Assembly (NCBI GenBank): GCA_034439755.1
Contig: JAWXAZ010000031.1
Location: 1-64,000 of the forward strand
Length of the DNA stretch: 64,000 nucleotides
Source of the DNA: B1 sp034439755
GTDB lineage: Bacteria; Bacteroidota; Bacteroidia; UKL13-3
Direction of reading: 5' to 3'
Position numbers and translations under genes: made by a program. The notes below the pieces were generated by a model. That model was not told the origin of the DNA. It saw nothing but the letters and a program-made list of their open reading frames with translations, and did no database searches. Each line of letters begins with the position of its first letter. Positions within the stretch are counted from its first letter, which is position 1. This document shows positions 33,416-42,832 of this stretch, in pieces.

Positions 33416-35086
33416 TTAATTTATTGAATTCCCAATCAATTCGCGTGCAGCAGCCAATACATTATCCGACGGGTTTTCCCCACTCAACATTCTGGCAATC
33501 TCTTCTACACGCTCTTGCGTACTTAACGTTTTAATTGCGGTTTGAGTTTGCTCGCCTTCATTTGTTTTATACACATACAAATGTTGGTTGGCTTTTCCGG
33601 CAATTTGCGGCAAATGCGAAATGGCAATAACTTGGTGCGAGCTAGCATGGGCGCGCATTACACTGGCAACCTTTTGCGCCGCTTCGCCAGAAATACCACT
33701 GTCTATTTCATCAAACACTACAGTTGGTAACTTCACCTGATTGGCAATTAATGATTTTATACAAAGCATTAACCTGCTCAATTCCCCGCCGCTTGCCACT
33801 TTATTAATGGGTTGAGGCGCAAATCCCTTATTGGCCGAAAATAAAAAGTTCACTTCATCCATGCCTGCCGCAGTCGATTTCTCAAAAGCAAGTAAGTTTA
33901 TGTGTATCTCAAAATGGGCATTGGGCATGGCAACCTGAACCAATAAGCCATTTACTTGTTCCAGAATTTTTGGAATGGCTTTTTGTCTCTTCTCCCGTAA
34001 CTTAATGCCCGATGTTTCACAGTTTTTTGCATTCACCTGCAAGCTTTGTTTGGCCACTTCAATCTCATTTTCCAAAGAACCTATTGCTTGTAATTGCAAC
34101 TCAAGCTCTTCTTGAAGGCTCATTAATTCATCCACTGTTTGCTTGCGGTGTTTCTTTTGAACCGCATAAATAAGCTGCAACCTGCCTTCTGTTTCAGATA
34201 AAAGGTTTGGATCAGACAGTGTGTTCTCTGCTATTAAATTTAATTCGGCTGCGATATCTTTTAAATCCACCAAATTGCTTTCTAGCCTAGGTAAAATATG
34301 GGCCAATTTCTCTAAATGTTTGGCCGCTGGTTGCAACAAAGATTTGGTAGTACGCAATAAATCAACAATGCTTTGCTCAGAGCCTTCTAAAATATTGCTG
34401 GCCTCTACAGAAACCTGCTGAATACTGCCAGCATTAGAAAGTTCGTCCAATTTTTTCTCTAATTCTTCCTGCTCACCCACCTTTAATTGAAGCGATTGCA
34501 ATTCACTTAAAACAAAGTTTAAATAATCTTCATCTTGCTTCGATTTGCTTTCTTTTTCCAACAATACCTGCAGGTGTTTTTTACTTTGCTGGTACTTTTT
34601 ATATAAATCTTGATACTGCTTTAAATCGCTGCCATTATTGGCAATGGCATCTAAAACAGATAGCTGAAAAGCCGATTCATTTAACTCCAATGTCTCGTGT
34701 TGTGAAACAATGTCCACCAAATTTAATCCCAGCGATTTTAACACAGGCAGATTAACTGGTGTGTCATTAATAAATGCCCTCGACTTTCCCGCCGAAGTCA
34801 ACTCCCTTCTAATGATACAAATGGGCTCATAGTCGAGCTCATTCTGATTAAAAAAATCATTTAATTGATACGCTTCAATGTCGAAATGCGCCTCAACCAC
34901 ACACTTTTCTGCGCCTTGTAAGATCACTTTGGAATCGGCTCGCTCGCCTAAAATAAGGCCTAAAGCCCCCATTAAAATTGACTTTCCAGCACCTGTCTCA
35001 CCCGTTATGATACTTAGGCCAGAGTGAAAATCAATTTCACTTTGTCTAATAATGGCGTAATTCCTAATTTTTAAACTTGTTAGCAT
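33416..35086 (-). CDS. recN: DNA repair protein RecN
   Basis: A 556-residue SMC-like ATPase that gathers broken DNA ends for recombinational repair. The Walker A is TGETGAGKSIL near residue 34, followed by LGERADSKVI. Two long coiled-coil arms fill the middle (about 150-370). The C-terminal half has the ABC signature KVASGGELSRLML and Walker B VVFDEIDSGISG, then VIAISHLPQIAG. Length is normal. It is co-transcribed with the DUF4290 gene. Confidence 0.95.
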   Translation of the reverse strand: MLTSLKIRNYAIIRQSEIDFHSGLSIITGETGAGKSILMGALGLILGERADSKVILQGAEKCVVEAHFDIEAYQLNDFFNQNELDYEPICIIRRELTSAGKSRAFINDTPVNLPVLKSLGLNLVDIVSQHETLELNESAFQLSVLDAIANNGSDLKQYQDLYKKYQQSKKHLQVLLEKESKSKQDEDYLNFVLSELQSLQLKVGEQEELEKKLDELSNAGSIQQVSVEASNILEGSEQSIVDLLRTTKSLLQPAAKHLEKLAHILPRLESNLVDLKDIAAELNLIAENTLSDPNLLSETEGRLQLIYAVQKKHRKQTVDELMSLQEELELQLQAIGSLENEIEVAKQSLQVNAKNCETSGIKLREKRQKAIPKILEQVNGLLVQVAMPNAHFEIHINLLAFEKSTAAGMDEVNFLFSANKGFAPQPINKVASGGELSRLMLCIKSLIANQVKLPTVVFDEIDSGISGEAAQKVASVMRAHASSHQVIAISHLPQIAGKANQHLYVYKTNEGEQTQTAIKTLSTQERVEEIARMLSGENPSDNVLAAARELIGNSIN

Positions 35087-35143
35087 TTTTCAGCAGCGAA
35101 TATAAGCAATACCTCTCTGCGTTTTTCCACAAGCAATGACCGC

Positions 35144-36718
35144 TTACTCCAAAATTAAACGCTTGGCTGTTTTTTTTCCGTCCTGAACCAATTCTAATAA
35201 ATAAACGCCTCTTGCTAATTCAGACACATTAAAGTTTCTTTCAGCTTGATTATTAAGCGTTTTGCTTAATATGGTATTGCCAAGTAAGTCATATAAATTT
35301 AAACCAATAGCAGATGCATCTGGTGATTCAATGCTTATTAAATCTTTTCCGGGATTTGGGAAAAAATTCACACCCGAAGTCACAACTTGTTTTGCAAGTG
35401 CAGTATGCCATACCTGCATATAATCTGTTTTCTTAAGGGTATTGTTTCCTATTGCATTGGTAACTCTTAACTGCACGCTAAAATTTCCCACTTGGTTAAA
35501 TTGCACTTGAGGATGCTGACTCATGTTACTGGTTCCATTTAAATATACCACGCCAGTATTTGGCGTAATGGTCCACTGCCAAGAAATTACACCGCCTATG
35601 CTGGTATCGCGCAAAACAACAGATTCATTTAGCTTTGGATGGGTATTTAAAGCATAAAAATTTGCCACAGCACCTTCTCTTATTTTGATATAATTTAATT
35701 TGAGGGTATCGTCGCTAGCACCTTCATAACCCGCAATCAACTTCACGTTATAGTCGCCAATGGCATTAAAAATAACACGCGGACTAGCAGAGGTGGCCGA
35801 GAAGCCAGAAGCATAAGCAAAGGTGTTTGGAGTAATTTGCCAATTAAAAGATTTGGGCGAACCAAAAGAAGCGTTGGTAAAGTTGATGGTATCGCCTGGC
35901 TTACCCGTTAATCTATTGGCGTTAAAATCACAATTGTTGATATAGGCTTCAGGTCTAAATCTATCTTTAAATTTAATGCTCGTAACTTGATTTGTGGTAT
36001 TATTTACCACCACTTCTAAAATCGGAAAGCCTTGGTTTTTTGCCAACCAAGTATACTCAGTTCTAGCAGCAGGAATGGGAATTCCAAATCCACCAAATAC
36101 AATTGAATCGGTGCCCACAATAGTAGATTTAACCCTAATACAATCAAATGTTCCAAATGGCGTGGTTATTTTCCCCCAACCATCCACAACAGTTGTTCTA
36201 GAGCCGCTTTGTTTTAAAGCGCCAAGGGTAGGCAAACTGGCTTCGCCCAAATAATTTCCTGAGAAAGTTTTGCCAAAATTCATTGGAAACTTTAAGAGGG
36301 TATCTTTCAAAGAATACACAATTCCCAACGGCAAACTTTGAACTGTTGCTCCTCTTCCCATTACAACTAGCGATTGGTTGGTGCTTTTGTAAAAGCTATA
36401 TACATTGCTGGCTAGTCCGCCTCCCAATGCTCCCAAAGCCAAATTGTTTTCTGGCAAACCATAAGAAGCCCCAAAAAACTGCAAGATATAAGGCGTTGAG
36501 GTGGCAGGAAAATATTTCTGAATATCCTGATTATCTATTTTTAAACTGGAGAAATTCCAAGTAAAATTTGAATCTGTTGTCTTATAATCAATCACCGAGG
36601 TGCTTGTGCTGTAACGCATGGTATCGTTTACCTTAGCCATATCTGTGGCCAAAATGTTTATCTGAGCCCGCATTTGGCCCGAGAATAGCAATAATAAAGC
36701 GAGTATTTTTATTTTCAT
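35144..36718 (-). CDS. secreted T9SS protein with PKD-like domains
   Basis: A 524-residue protein. The signal peptide (ending at MRAQ) is followed by about 230 residues typical of a Bacteroidota secreted domain (GKITTPFGTFDCIRVKST, TYTWLAKNQGFPILEV). Two PKD-like Ig-fold repeats come next (SFGSPKSFNWQITPN..., VVLRDTSIGGVISWQWTITPN...). A T9SS type A tail ends it (VNFFPNPGKDLISIE, LYDLLGN, LARGVYLLEL). It is likely surface-exposed or released; no catalytic residues are recognised. It is a single gene, 57 bases downstream of recN's start region on the same strand but probably with its own promoter. Confidence 0.8.
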   Translation of the reverse strand: MKIKILALLLLFSGQMRAQINILATDMAKVNDTMRYSTSTSVIDYKTTDSNFTWNFSSLKIDNQDIQKYFPATSTPYILQFFGASYGLPENNLALGALGGGLASNVYSFYKSTNQSLVVMGRGATVQSLPLGIVYSLKDTLLKFPMNFGKTFSGNYLGEASLPTLGALKQSGSRTTVVDGWGKITTPFGTFDCIRVKSTIVGTDSIVFGGFGIPIPAARTEYTWLAKNQGFPILEVVVNNTTNQVTSIKFKDRFRPEAYINNCDFNANRLTGKPGDTINFTNASFGSPKSFNWQITPNTFAYASGFSATSASPRVIFNAIGDYNVKLIAGYEGASDDTLKLNYIKIREGAVANFYALNTHPKLNESVVLRDTSIGGVISWQWTITPNTGVVYLNGTSNMSQHPQVQFNQVGNFSVQLRVTNAIGNNTLKKTDYMQVWHTALAKQVVTSGVNFFPNPGKDLISIESPDASAIGLNLYDLLGNTILSKTLNNQAERNFNVSELARGVYLLELVQDGKKTAKRLILE

Positions 36719-36859
36719 AAGTCTAAAATTTTCTTAGGTTTTGGATAGCAAAATAATGATTTGCCGACAATTATCGATATCTTTACCGAATAAAATATTT
36801 ATTTAATCTCAGGTTAATATAAATTTATACACAAGAAAAAAATATTTTGTGGAAAGCTT

Positions 36860-38212
36860 GTGGAAATAGCTAATGTCGCATTTTCTTACTTTGTGTTGCA
36901 GAAAGAAAAGAAGGATTTAAAGGTGGAAAAGAAAATTTGGTCATATATTATTCATTACCTACACAAGCATAATGAGTTATGCCTATCGGGATTTGGTCGC
37001 TTTGCAACCCAAGTAAATGAATTTACGGTTGATCCAGTGGCCAAAAAAATTACCCCTTCACGCAAAAGAATCTATTTCCAAACAGGAGAATTTAGTCATA
37101 CACCCCAATTTATCGATTTTGTTGCCACTATTACCCAAGAGGAAAAAGGGCTAATTGTTGATAAGTTGAATGTCTTTATCAAGTCCTTGTTTATCCAATT
37201 AAAAAGCAATCCTAAAACTACCATCGAGGATTTTGGAACCTTTAGGCAAAATGTGATGGGCGATTTGGAGTTTGATTCCAATCAAACTTTATTTTTCGAT
37301 GATCAATCTTTTGGATTGCAGCCCATTCATTTCGCAGCAAACTTGCTTAAGACAAAAAGAATTGTATTAGAAGCACCGGTAGAAGAGGAACTTGAGTTGA
37401 CGCAAATGCGCGAATCTGCCCTCAAAGAATTGAAGGTGCTATTAGACAATGCGCGGGTAGCAGAGAGCAAAGAGAACAAACCCAACAGTAAAATTTTTCC
37501 CATTGTTGCAACCATTTTAACGCTCGTATTATTAATTAACCTAGGCTTCTTTTTATTTAGTGGTCCGGTTAACCAATTAAAACAGCATATTTCCCAAATG
37601 AACATCTTGGGCAAAACGGGCGAAATAATAGATTCTCAGCAATCTGAAACCCTGCAAGTCCCAAGCACCCCTGCTGTTATGGTTCAAGAAATTATTCGGT
37701 CTGAACCAATTACCAATTCAGATAGCCTAACCGCGCACATTGGTGCTTACCTTGGCAAAACTTCCTTTGAGCTCGATTCCTTGCAATATGCATTGGTTCA
37801 GCCCGAAATAATGGAAGCCCCCAAAGGAAGTTTGGAATTGCCTGTAGAAAATACGCCCGAACCCGTAAAGTTGGTGCCTCAATATTCGGCTGCGCAAAAT
37901 CCTGTGGAAGTGATTGACCCAGGGGTGAAATATTACGATGCGCCCAACATGATGAATGTGGATGCAGCGCAAAATGGCATTGAAAAAGGCTTTTACGTTA
38001 TTGCTGGTGCCTTTAAAAACAAGGGAAATGCCGAGCGTTTAAAGGATAAAATGGTTAAAAAGGGAGATAGTGCCGCAGTGGTTTTTAAGCCAAGCACCTA
38101 TCCATATTATTTAGTTTCTTTTCAAAAAAGTAAGTCCTTAAATCAGGCTTTAAATATTTTGGAAAAAAAGGAGGATGCAAATCCTTCTATTTGGGTTTAT
38201 TGCGCCTATTAA
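36860..38212 (+). CDS. HU-CCDC81-like and SPOR domain membrane protein
   Basis: A 450-residue protein. Residues about 24-100 and 100-170 resemble the paired HU-CCDC81 bacterial domains (IWSYIIHYLHKHNELCLSGFGRF; KLNVFIKSLFIQLKSNPKTTIEDFGTF). One transmembrane helix lies at about 210-230, followed by a long low-complexity periplasmic stretch. A C-terminal SPOR domain (GFYVIAGAFKNKGNAERLKDKM...YPYYLVSF) binds denuded peptidoglycan at division sites. It is probably a divisome-linked protein. The start is uncertain: GTG 36860 gives 23 extra residues, and a GTG near 36923 (VEKKIWSY) fits the domain boundary better. Confidence 0.75.
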   Translation: MEIANVAFSYFVLQKEKKDLKVEKKIWSYIIHYLHKHNELCLSGFGRFATQVNEFTVDPVAKKITPSRKRIYFQTGEFSHTPQFIDFVATITQEEKGLIVDKLNVFIKSLFIQLKSNPKTTIEDFGTFRQNVMGDLEFDSNQTLFFDDQSFGLQPIHFAANLLKTKRIVLEAPVEEELELTQMRESALKELKVLLDNARVAESKENKPNSKIFPIVATILTLVLLINLGFFLFSGPVNQLKQHISQMNILGKTGEIIDSQQSETLQVPSTPAVMVQEIIRSEPITNSDSLTAHIGAYLGKTSFELDSLQYALVQPEIMEAPKGSLELPVENTPEPVKLVPQYSAAQNPVEVIDPGVKYYDAPNMMNVDAAQNGIEKGFYVIAGAFKNKGNAERLKDKMVKKGDSAAVVFKPSTYPYYLVSFQKSKSLNQALNILEKKEDANPSIWVYCAY

Positions 38213-38308
38213 AGTGGCGGCCACCATGGGGCTTCAATGCCCTTTCATTAGAGTTAAATCCTCCAATTAAAGTCTTGGTCTCCACGGCGTTTCAATGCCT
38301 TTATTTTC
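38209..38308. repeat. short tandem duplication at the end of the adenosyltransferase gene
   Basis: Bases 38209-38250 and 38267-38308 are diverged direct copies (both TTAAAG..., then TTCAATGCC and a T-rich end). On the minus strand the second encodes KGIETPWRPRL and a stop. The first would encode KGIEAPWWPPL and a stop. The outer copy overlaps the stop codon of the SPOR gene. Confidence 0.6.
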
Positions 38309-38821
38309 GAATACCAACATCCTCGATAGAACGAAAAGAAAATCGCTTAGCCTGTTCAAATAAATTACCACCAAATCTGGAACCTCAGAGTTTGCCTGCA
38401 ACAAAACCACCGTGCGTTCTGCTCTTCTGCACACACACCTTGCCACATGGCAATGCGAGGCAAGCACATTTCCACCTGGCAAAACAAAGCTCTTAAGCTC
38501 GGGCAAAACTTCATTCATTTTGTCCATTTCATGCTCCAAAACAACCACATCTTCAGGGGATAAATCGGGCACTTTCATTTTCGATTTTTCTGGGTCGCTC
38601 GCCAAAACAGAACCTATGGTAAAAAGTCTATCCTGAATTTCGTAAATAAGAGCCTCGCGCTCGGTATTGTTTAACTGATCTTTTATGAGTCCTAAATAAG
38701 AATTTAACTCATCAACGGTACCATACGATTCAATTCTAATATGAGATTTTGGAACCCTTACACCGCCAATTAGCGAGGTTTCACCCTTGTCTCCAGTTTT
38801 TGTGTATATTTTAAATGTCAT
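38267..38821 (-). CDS. PduO-type cob(I)alamin adenosyltransferase
   Basis: A 184-residue enzyme making adenosylcobalamin from cob(I)alamin and ATP. The N-terminal KIYTKTGDKGETSLIGG is the ATP-binding signature. RIESYGTVDELNSYLGL and VCRRAERTVV with YLNRLSDFLFVLSR complete the PduO trimer motifs. I start at ATG 38821 rather than 38845 because family members begin at this MTFKIYTKTGD. The 3' end is duplicated immediately downstream. No cobalamin synthesis gene is nearby. Confidence 0.93.
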   Translation of the reverse strand: MTFKIYTKTGDKGETSLIGGVRVPKSHIRIESYGTVDELNSYLGLIKDQLNNTEREALIYEIQDRLFTIGSVLASDPEKSKMKVPDLSPEDVVVLEHEMDKMNEVLPELKSFVLPGGNVLASHCHVARCVCRRAERTVVLLQANSEVPDLVVIYLNRLSDFLFVLSRMLVFENKGIETPWRPRL

Positions 38822-38887
38822 AAAAAAGTATGCTTTATTGCGCAATTAAGGAATAAAACATGCTTTATGAAAATAAGTTTCGAAATA

Positions 38888-39802
38888 TTATTGTCTGCTC
38901 AACGAAACTATCATACCAAGCGATAGTATTTGAGCCCACTGCAAATCTTTAGATTGATCGTAATCTTTAATCATATTCACCTGAAAATTGGTGCTAATAT
39001 ATTTGGTGGCTTTAAGGGTTAAATTGGCATTTAAAATATGCACAAAAGCATTGGGCTTGTCACTTTTAAAATAATCGTAGTTAACCATATACCTGGTTTT
39101 AAAATTTACATTTTTTACCAAATCCTTGTCAAAGTTAACAATGTACTGCAACACAAACTGATTTCTCAATTTATCGCCTGCCTTTTCTAAACCATACAAT
39201 TGTGCGTTAGAAATAGCAGGGTCTAAAACAATTGTTTGCCTAAGTGTTCCAACCCCCAATCGCATCCACAAATAACTTAAAGGCTTGTACTCTAAACCCA
39301 CCGATGTAGTGATGTAAGCCGGGGCCATAAAGTTAGAAATAAGCGAATCTAAGGTATTATCCACCGTACTCTTGGTTTTATAATCAAAACCTTCTCTAAA
39401 TTGGGTTAAGAAGTTTAACGACCCAAAAATATTCCATTTCGAATTTAAAATATAACCTGCCTTTAAATCATAAAATAACCTATCGGCATTTTTTCTTCTA
39501 ATGGTCTTATTGCTGTTTTCACTTTTATTATCCTGAAAACCCAATTGCATTTGCAAATCACTGTTAAAATCCCAGTTTTCGGTTTTGTGCTTTACGCCAT
39601 AATTTACAAACCAGCCAAAAGCAAAACTGCTTACACCTCCACCGGTCCAATTGTCGCTAAAAGTCGATTGGTTCAAGGTAAAACCAAATTGGAAATTATG
39701 CTTAAATAAGCGTTCCTTGAGATTGTTATCTGCACTGTCTGTTTGTGCAATGGCAATTCCAATATAAGCCAAAAATAGCACGGTAAGTAATATTTTCTTC
39801 AT
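38888..39802 (-). CDS. DUF3078 domain-containing outer-membrane-type protein
   Basis: A 304-residue protein with a Sec signal peptide (ending IGIAIAQ) followed by alternating amphipathic strands. The DUF3078 hallmarks are FGFTLNQSTFSDNWTGGGVSSFAFG and KNADRLFYDLKAGYILN. Members are predicted beta-barrels of unknown role restricted to Bacteroidota. The C terminus ends with strand-like MIVSLSRQ. It is four bases downstream of the cysteine desulfurase gene on the same strand, so co-transcription is likely though a shared role is not evident. Confidence 0.82.
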   Translation of the reverse strand: MKKILLTVLFLAYIGIAIAQTDSADNNLKERLFKHNFQFGFTLNQSTFSDNWTGGGVSSFAFGWFVNYGVKHKTENWDFNSDLQMQLGFQDNKSENSNKTIRRKNADRLFYDLKAGYILNSKWNIFGSLNFLTQFREGFDYKTKSTVDNTLDSLISNFMAPAYITTSVGLEYKPLSYLWMRLGVGTLRQTIVLDPAISNAQLYGLEKAGDKLRNQFVLQYIVNFDKDLVKNVNFKTRYMVNYDYFKSDKPNAFVHILNANLTLKATKYISTNFQVNMIKDYDQSKDLQWAQILSLGMIVSLSRQ

Positions 39803-39806
39803 ATAT

Positions 39807-40952
39807 TTAATTAGATTGGGTTTGGTTAATTTTTAACATCGCACATAATTGTGTTACCACATAATCCACTTCCTCTTGGGTGTTTTGTTTGCCAAATGAG
39901 AACCTAATACAGGGTCTGTCTGAACCAATATTTAAGGCGGTTAGTACGTGTGATCCCACATTTGAACCTGATGAACAAGCGCTTCCACCAGAGGCCGAAA
40001 TGCCCGCTATATCAAGTTTAAATAACATCATCTCGGCAATGGGTGTAGGAGGGAAGTTCACGCTTAAAACCGTATACAAAGAGCTTCCTTCTGGATCGCC
40101 ATTAAACAGAACTCCCGGAATATGCTTCTTAAGCTCGTTCATCATATAAGACTTGAGCGATTGAATTTTTAACTTGTCTTGATCTAAATTTGCACACGAT
40201 ATTTCAAGTGCTTTTGCTAAGCCCACAATTCCATAAACATTCTCTGTTCCTCCGCGCATGTTGCGTTCTTGTGATCCGCCAGTTATCAATGGCGTAATGC
40301 GCAACTTGCTATTAATGTAAATAAAGCCAACGCCTTTTGGACCATTGAATTTATGTGCACCACAAGCTAAAAAAGTTACAGGTGTTTTCACTAAATCAAA
40401 AGCATAATGTCCCATCGTTTGCACCGTGTCGCACTGTAATAAAGCATTGTATTGACTGCATAATTGGGCCACTTTGTCTATGTCTATCATATTGCCAATT
40501 TCATTGTTGGCATGCATTAAACAGACTAGTGTATTGGCATTATTTTGCAATAAATTTTCGAGGTGCAAAAGGTCAATATGTCCATTGGGTAACAAGTTTA
40601 CGAGGTAACTTTTTACTTCACCCTTTTTACATACTTCTTCAATGGTATGACTTACAGCATGGTGTTCGATGGCCGAAGAAATAATGTTTTTTACACCTAA
40701 ATCGAGCACCGATTTTCTGATAGCCATGTTGTCGGCTTCGGTACCTCCGCTGGTGAAAAATATTTCACCCGGACTGCAATTTAAAAGGCTCGCCACTTTC
40801 TTTCTGGCTTCTTCTACATGGGTTCTAACAATTCTACCATGTGCGTGTGTTGAAGATGGATTGCCATACTCTTCCCGCATCATCTGAGTCATCATCTCAA
40901 TGACTTCTGAATTCATGGGCGTGGTAGCGGCATTATCAAAATAGACCTTCAT
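39807..40952 (-). CDS. cysteine desulfurase (NifS/IscS family)
   Basis: A 381-residue PLP enzyme taking sulfur from cysteine for Fe-S clusters, thio-tRNA or Moco. It begins KVYFDNAATTPMNSEV. It has GTEADNMAI, SAIEHHAV, the PLP lysine in CGAHKFNGPKGVGFIY, GGSQERNMRGGTENV, and the catalytic loop cysteine in ISASGGSACSSGS. The loop is of the long NifS/IscS type. Neighbours are agmatinase upstream and DUF3078 downstream, with 13 and 4 base gaps, not other Fe-S genes. It could feed sulfur to the Moco cluster in this window. Confidence 0.9.
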   Translation of the reverse strand: MKVYFDNAATTPMNSEVIEMMTQMMREEYGNPSSTHAHGRIVRTHVEEARKKVASLLNCSPGEIFFTSGGTEADNMAIRKSVLDLGVKNIISSAIEHHAVSHTIEEVCKKGEVKSYLVNLLPNGHIDLLHLENLLQNNANTLVCLMHANNEIGNMIDIDKVAQLCSQYNALLQCDTVQTMGHYAFDLVKTPVTFLACGAHKFNGPKGVGFIYINSKLRITPLITGGSQERNMRGGTENVYGIVGLAKALEISCANLDQDKLKIQSLKSYMMNELKKHIPGVLFNGDPEGSSLYTVLSVNFPPTPIAEMMLFKLDIAGISASGGSACSSGSNVGSHVLTALNIGSDRPCIRFSFGKQNTQEEVDYVVTQLCAMLKINQTQSN

Positions 40953-40965
40953 AAGGCAATTATAT

Positions 40966-41850
40966 TTATTTTAAAGTTTGAAAACCAATTAATTTGTAAA
41001 CTAATTTGGCCATGGTAAATTCGGTTAAAATATTTCCCTTAACAGGAGCAATTTCAACTACATCAAATCCAACCACATTTCTTTTGGCAAATACTTCCTT
41101 TAAAAAGCTCAAGGTTTCGTGCCATAACATGCCGTTTGGTTCAGCCGTACCTACTGCAGGCACAATGCTTGGATCAAAACCATCTGCATCTATGCTAATA
41201 TAAACATTCTCGCCAAGCGTTTTTAAAGCCTCTTTGGCCCAATTAGCGTTAGCCCTCACTTGGTGGGCATAAAAGGTATGAATATTGGCGCTGTCTTTAA
41301 TCATTTGCGATTCTTCAATGCATTGCGCCCTAATGCCAATTTGTGTTAAAGGCACTTCCAAATCGTGCACCCTGGCCATTACCGAAGCATGAGAATATTT
41401 GTTGCCATTGTATTCCTGTCTTAAATCACTGTGTGCATCAATTTGCAAAACATGAACATCGGGAACAAATTTTTTCACGGCCCTCACCGTTCCGTATGTA
41501 ATGGTATGCTCTGCTCCAAGGGTAATTGGAAACTTATTGTCGGCCATTAAACGATTGGTGTGTTTCTCAATATGTTTTATCGCTTTTAAATCGTGTAAGC
41601 CTTTAAAATTCATAGGAGGCAAGGTGCAAATGCCACCTTTTAAATAACTTTCCTGATCCAATTCCTCATCGTACAACTCCACAAATTGAGAGGCTTTAAG
41701 AATGGCAGACGGACCTTTATCGCTTCCAGCTAAATACGAAGAGGTGTATTCGTAAGGCGCAGATTGTATCACATATTTAGACAAGTCATACGCATAATAC
41801 GCTTCATCTTCTATGGCTAAGAAGTTTTTCTTTTTGTTATAAAATTTCAT
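40966..41850 (-). CDS. speB: agmatinase-type ureohydrolase
   Basis: A 294-residue binuclear manganese hydrolase of the arginase/agmatinase family. The metal-binding sites are LGAEHTITYG, QIDAHSDLRQEY and SIDADGFDPSIVP, followed by the Glu of FDVVEIAP. The overall length and the VGTAEPNGMLW stretch favour agmatinase (agmatine to putrescine) over arginase. No arginine decarboxylase is in the window. It lies 17 bases after map and before the desulfurase gene, all on the minus strand. Confidence 0.85.
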   Translation of the reverse strand: MKFYNKKKNFLAIEDEAYYAYDLSKYVIQSAPYEYTSSYLAGSDKGPSAILKASQFVELYDEELDQESYLKGGICTLPPMNFKGLHDLKAIKHIEKHTNRLMADNKFPITLGAEHTITYGTVRAVKKFVPDVHVLQIDAHSDLRQEYNGNKYSHASVMARVHDLEVPLTQIGIRAQCIEESQMIKDSANIHTFYAHQVRANANWAKEALKTLGENVYISIDADGFDPSIVPAVGTAEPNGMLWHETLSFLKEVFAKRNVVGFDVVEIAPVKGNILTEFTMAKLVYKLIGFQTLK

Positions 41851-41867
41851 TTTTGTGAGATTGCTAT

Positions 41868-42674
41868 TTAAAATACAGATTCTGGAATTTCAAATTCATG
41901 ATCTATATCGGTTAATACAAATGGATTTGCTTTGGTTACGCAAATGGTATGCTCAAATTGAGCCGATAATTTTCCGTCAATGGTCCTGGCTGTCCAACCA
42001 TCTTTCTTATCTACTTTTGCCCTAGCTTTTCCAGCATTTATCATGGGTTCAATCGTAAAAATCATTCCTGGTTGTAGAATTGGGCCAGTATTTTTATCTG
42101 CTATGTGACAAACTTCTGGCTCTTCATGAAATTTTATACCCACCCCATGACCGCAAAATTCGTATACCGTGCTATAGCCAAAAGAGCTAGCATACTTGTT
42201 AATTTCATAGCCAATATTATTTAGGTAATTTCCAGAAAAGCACTGTCTGATCCCAATGGCGAGGCACTCCTTTGTTACTTCTACTAATTTTTTGGCATGC
42301 TCGGAAACGTTTCCAACTAAAAAGGTTTTTGAGGTATCGCCAAAGAATCCGTTTACAATGGTGGTTACATCTACATTCACAATGTCGCCATCGCGCAACT
42401 CATATTTGCCTGGTATGCCATGACAAATTACATCGTTTACAGAAATGCAACTTTCTTTGGTATAGCCATGATATCCTAAGGTTGCAGGCTTTGCCTTTTG
42501 AGAAAGCATATAGTCTGTGCAAATTTTATTGAGAAATTCTGTGCTAACACCTGGCTTAACATAAGGTGCTACAACGTTTAAAGTCTGGGCAGCAATGATG
42601 CTGCTATTTCTTATTCCCTCAATTTGCTCGGGAGTCTTAATAATGATTTTGCTCTTGGTGTCGCGAAATGCCAA
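41868..42674 (-). CDS. map: type I methionine aminopeptidase
   Basis: A 268-residue enzyme removing the initiator methionine from nascent proteins. The five metal ligands are recognisable in VNVDVTTIVNGFFGDTSKTF (two Asp), GHGVGIKFHEEPEV (His), FTIEPMINAG (Glu) and QFEHTICVT (Glu). ISVNDVICHGIPG carries the substrate His. It is a type I enzyme without N-terminal extension. It is the first gene of the map-speB-desulfurase-DUF3078 unit. Here map is away from the ribosomal protein cluster where it often lies. Confidence 0.94.
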   Translation of the reverse strand: MAFRDTKSKIIIKTPEQIEGIRNSSIIAAQTLNVVAPYVKPGVSTEFLNKICTDYMLSQKAKPATLGYHGYTKESCISVNDVICHGIPGKYELRDGDIVNVDVTTIVNGFFGDTSKTFLVGNVSEHAKKLVEVTKECLAIGIRQCFSGNYLNNIGYEINKYASSFGYSTVYEFCGHGVGIKFHEEPEVCHIADKNTGPILQPGMIFTIEPMINAGKARAKVDKKDGWTARTIDGKLSAQFEHTICVTKANPFVLTDIDHEFEIPESVF

Positions 42675-42738
42675 AGTATTTAAAATTAATTGGCAAAAGT
42701 AAGTTTTTTAAGGAAAATAATTTTGTGAGAATATCACA

Positions 42739-42769
42739 AAAGTGGCTTCACTTCTGGTGAGGCCGCTTT
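42739..42769 (-). terminator. hairpin downstream of the Hpt gene
   Basis: AAAGTGGCTTCAC pairs with GTGAGGCCGCTTT over a TTCTG loop (13 bp stem with G-U pairs). On the minus strand it is followed by TTTTGTGA. A second inverted repeat (TTTTGTGA/TCACAAAA, 42721-42741) abuts it. Probable terminator for the Hpt gene; the T-tract is weak. Confidence 0.5.
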
Positions 42770-42832
42770 GAGTAAAAAAAAAGTTCAAAATTTCCTAAGA
42801 GAATGTTTCCATTAATTAGGATTAACTACTTC

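Noticed and set aside
38191..38496. 101-codon plus-strand frame at the end of the SPOR gene
   Set aside because: It is antisense to the adenosyltransferase C-terminal coding sequence; shadow ORF.
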